Positions 4,169 to 5,884 of a stretch of 5,884 nt of DNA are shown here, one piece after another. The first letter of the stretch is position 1. Every line of letters starts with the position of its first letter. Source of the DNA: an archaeon RBG_16_50_20 (GTDB taxonomy: Archaea > Thermoproteota > Bathyarchaeia > 40CM-2-53-6); assembly GCA_001768965.1 (NCBI GenBank), contig MEMY01000003.1:1-5884 (forward strand), in the 5' to 3' direction. The position numbers and the translations under genes were made by a program. Below the pieces are notes generated by a model. The model had not been told where the DNA came from. It did not search any database and worked only from the letters and a program-made list of their open reading frames with translations.

Positions 4169-5884
4169 ACTGAACGTTGATCATTCTGCTTAGTTCAGGC
4201 GCGATCTCTTTAGGTTCTATGATGGGTGCCGTGCAGGCCTTCCCGATGCAGACATATGCAGTCGGAGTTTCCGTGATCTTGTAGCCAAGAGCATTGACTC
4301 TGTCCCGGTCTTCAACTGGATCGAGGATGTGGATTACCCTGCGTGGCTCATAGATCCTATGTGCCTCGGATAGCAAGCCTTTGGTTTGAGGCTTTTCGGG
4401 GGAACCAACGATGTGTATGGTTGAAGGTTCATGTAGGAAAGCATCCACAGACATCGCATAATCTGCAGCCATAAACCCGAATTGAGGATAGATCTCCACG
4501 AATCGCTTGAGCGTGTCCTCGGCTTGCTTTCGATACGCCTCTTTCCCGGTCAGATGATAGAGCCTTGTTAGTACGTGCGCGGCGATGCTATTTTCGTCGA
4601 GGGGTTTTGCAGGCTTGCTAAGAAAGCCTAGGGCATTTGGATCTACGACAGTGTCGAAGAAACCTCCATGTTCCGAATCGAAAAGCTTGCGTGTAGCAAC
4701 TTCCAACAGCTTTTCTGACACGGTTAGGAATTTCCTGCTACCTGTCGCTTCATATGCGTCGCACATTGCTCGAGCAGTGTAGACTTGGTCCACTAGCTGA
4801 GAGGGCAAGCGTGATTGGCCGTCGTAAAAGTGGTACATGCCGTCGGCCTGTGTGTGGTTTAGTTCTAGTAGGCGATCGAGACTCTTGAGAGCGAAATCTC
4901 GAAGCGACATATCTCCCAAGACAAATGATGCTTCGAGGTACGAAGAGCTCATTAGTGCATTCCAGTTCGTGTAGATGTTCCTATCAATGTAGGGTGGCTT
5001 GAGTTTCTCACGCGCAGACTTACTCTGCCCGTAGTATTCTTCGTCGGCGTCTTGGCTGCCGTAAAAGCACCCGTTCTCTTGGTCGCTGAGCCACGTGTTG
5101 ACGTATTCGATGATGCCCTTAGCAGTTTCAAGATAGGCGGGTTCAGCTGTTACTTGATAGACGTGGAGAAAAAGCTGTAGCCACTTGGCATTGTCTTCGG
5201 ACATCTTCTCAAAATGCGGAATACTCCAATCTCTGTTGGTCGAGTATCTGAAGAAGCCGCCCATTTCCTTGTCGTACACGCCGCTCTTTGCAACTGTGTT
5301 GAGGGTGACCGTTGCGATTCGAAGAAATTCTCGGTTGCCACTGTAATGATACTTCAGCAGAGCCAGTTCGTGGGCGTCTGTGGTCGGAAACTTAGGTTGC
5401 GATCCGAAGCCTCCGTAAATTGAATCGAAGTTATTTGCAATTTCACCAAGGACCTCTTCGATTATTAATGGAGACAGTGATCCGATCGGGATGCTCTCAG
5501 GAGGGAGCATCTCAAGCTCGGGTGTAGGCTTGCCCTGTGATTTCTCCCAAAACGACTGAATATCCCGCAAAGTCTGCCGCATCTGGTCTGGAGGTATGTA
5601 TGTTCCTCCGCCAATGACGCGGCCATCAGGAGTAAGGAAAGCGGTTGTGGGCCAACCACCCATGTTATAGCGGCGATTGATGTCAGGTCTCTTATCCGTA
5701 TCAACTCGTATGGGTATGAACCGGGACTCTATGTACTCGGCGATATCTGGAACCGAGTAAGTGTCCTTGTCTAGCCGATGGCACCAGTGGCACCATACTG
5801 CGCTAATATCGAGCAGAATGGGTTTGCTTTCGGCCTTGGCACGTCGAAAAGTCTCATCGCTCCAGTCAAGCCACTTTATGATAC
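4158..5884 (-). CDS. DUF255/YyaL-type thioredoxin-fold protein, 5' end cut by the window
   Basis: The frame is open from the right edge (first whole codon 5882-5880) to TAA at 4158, 574 residues visible; only the extreme N-terminus, probably a few tens of residues, is missing. An internal ATG at 5663 would cut off the catalytic fold and is not the start. The first ~110 residues are a thioredoxin-like domain: KPILLDISAVWCHWCH with Cys31-His-Trp-Cys34, RVDTDKRPDI, and the cis-proline segment GGWPTTAFLTPDG (75-87). The rest is the alpha/alpha-barrel seen in the YyaL/SSP411 (SPATA20) family: GGFGSQPKFP (157-166), GGFFRYSTNRDWSIPHFEKM (208-227), YTNWNAL, HGGFFDT, KPLDENSIAA. A late CIGKACTAP carries two more cysteines, also typical of the family tail. 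The biochemical role of the family is not established; a redox or sugar-related function is suggested by its folds. No signal peptide can be judged because the start is absent. Confidence 0.93.
   Translation of the reverse strand, partial: IIKWLDWSDETFRRAKAESKPILLDISAVWCHWCHRLDKDTYSVPDIAEYIESRFIPIRVDTDKRPDINRRYNMGGWPTTAFLTPDGRVIGGGTYIPPDQMRQTLRDIQSFWEKSQGKPTPELEMLPPESIPIGSLSPLIIEEVLGEIANNFDSIYGGFGSQPKFPTTDAHELALLKYHYSGNREFLRIATVTLNTVAKSGVYDKEMGGFFRYSTNRDWSIPHFEKMSEDNAKWLQLFLHVYQVTAEPAYLETAKGIIEYVNTWLSDQENGCFYGSQDADEEYYGQSKSAREKLKPPYIDRNIYTNWNALMSSSYLEASFVLGDMSLRDFALKSLDRLLELNHTQADGMYHFYDGQSRLPSQLVDQVYTARAMCDAYEATGSRKFLTVSEKLLEVATRKLFDSEHGGFFDTVVDPNALGFLSKPAKPLDENSIAAHVLTRLYHLTGKEAYRKQAEDTLKRFVEIYPQFGFMAADYAMSVDAFLHEPSTIHIVGSPEKPQTKGLLSEAHRIYEPRRVIHILDPVEDRDRVNALGYKITETPTAYVCIGKACTAPIIEPKEIAPELSRMINVQFRR

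Noticed and set aside
5465..5704. 79-codon minus-strand frame within the DUF255 gene.
   Set aside because: It overlaps the thioredoxin-like domain in another frame, where the conserved motifs are continuous; a shadow.

Overview
The window looks like a piece of an archaeal chromosome, probably from a mesophilic lineage in the Thermoproteota (Thaumarchaeota/Bathyarchaeia) sphere. The lineage is an inference. It rests on a compact winged-helix regulator of a type common in those archaea, a polytopic membrane protein fused to a KaiC/RecA-like domain, AT-rich TATA-like elements instead of clear bacterial -35/-10 boxes, and several genes whose only plausible start is TTG. By eye the base composition is about half G+C. 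There are no rRNA, tRNA, CRISPR, transposase or phage genes.

Layout. Positions 1-1426 hold three minus-strand genes that read as one transcription unit, from high to low coordinates: a 107-residue winged-helix regulator, a 123-residue stand-alone PAS-domain protein, and a dienelactone hydrolase-type alpha/beta hydrolase that runs off the left edge. The PAS stop and the hydrolase TTG start share four bases (TTGA), which suggests translational coupling. Positions 1427-1717 are non-coding as far as can be seen and contain a perfect AT-rich inverted repeat (1651-1669). A possible 81-residue plus-strand protein of unknown function follows (1718-1963). It converges on a large minus-strand gene (1980-3647) encoding an N-terminal membrane bundle of roughly nine helices and a C-terminal KaiC-like domain without a P-loop lysine. 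A short divergent region (3648-3748) with a perfect 10-bp palindrome separates it from a plus-strand HIT-family hydrolase gene (3749-4168). The HIT gene ends 11 bases inside the tail of a minus-strand gene for a DUF255/YyaL-type thioredoxin-fold protein, which runs off the right edge.

How the genes may work together. The left cluster has the composition of a small sensing-and-response unit: a DNA-binding regulator, a ligand-sensing PAS protein with no output domain, and a small-molecule hydrolase. This is inferred from order and spacing only. The membrane KaiC-like protein, the HIT hydrolase and the DUF255 protein have separate orientations and show no clear functional link. Nothing here proves a new defence or metabolic system. 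The parts most worth following up are the membrane/degenerate-KaiC fusion, the regulator-PAS-hydrolase unit, and the 1427-1963 region with its palindrome and unassigned small reading frame.
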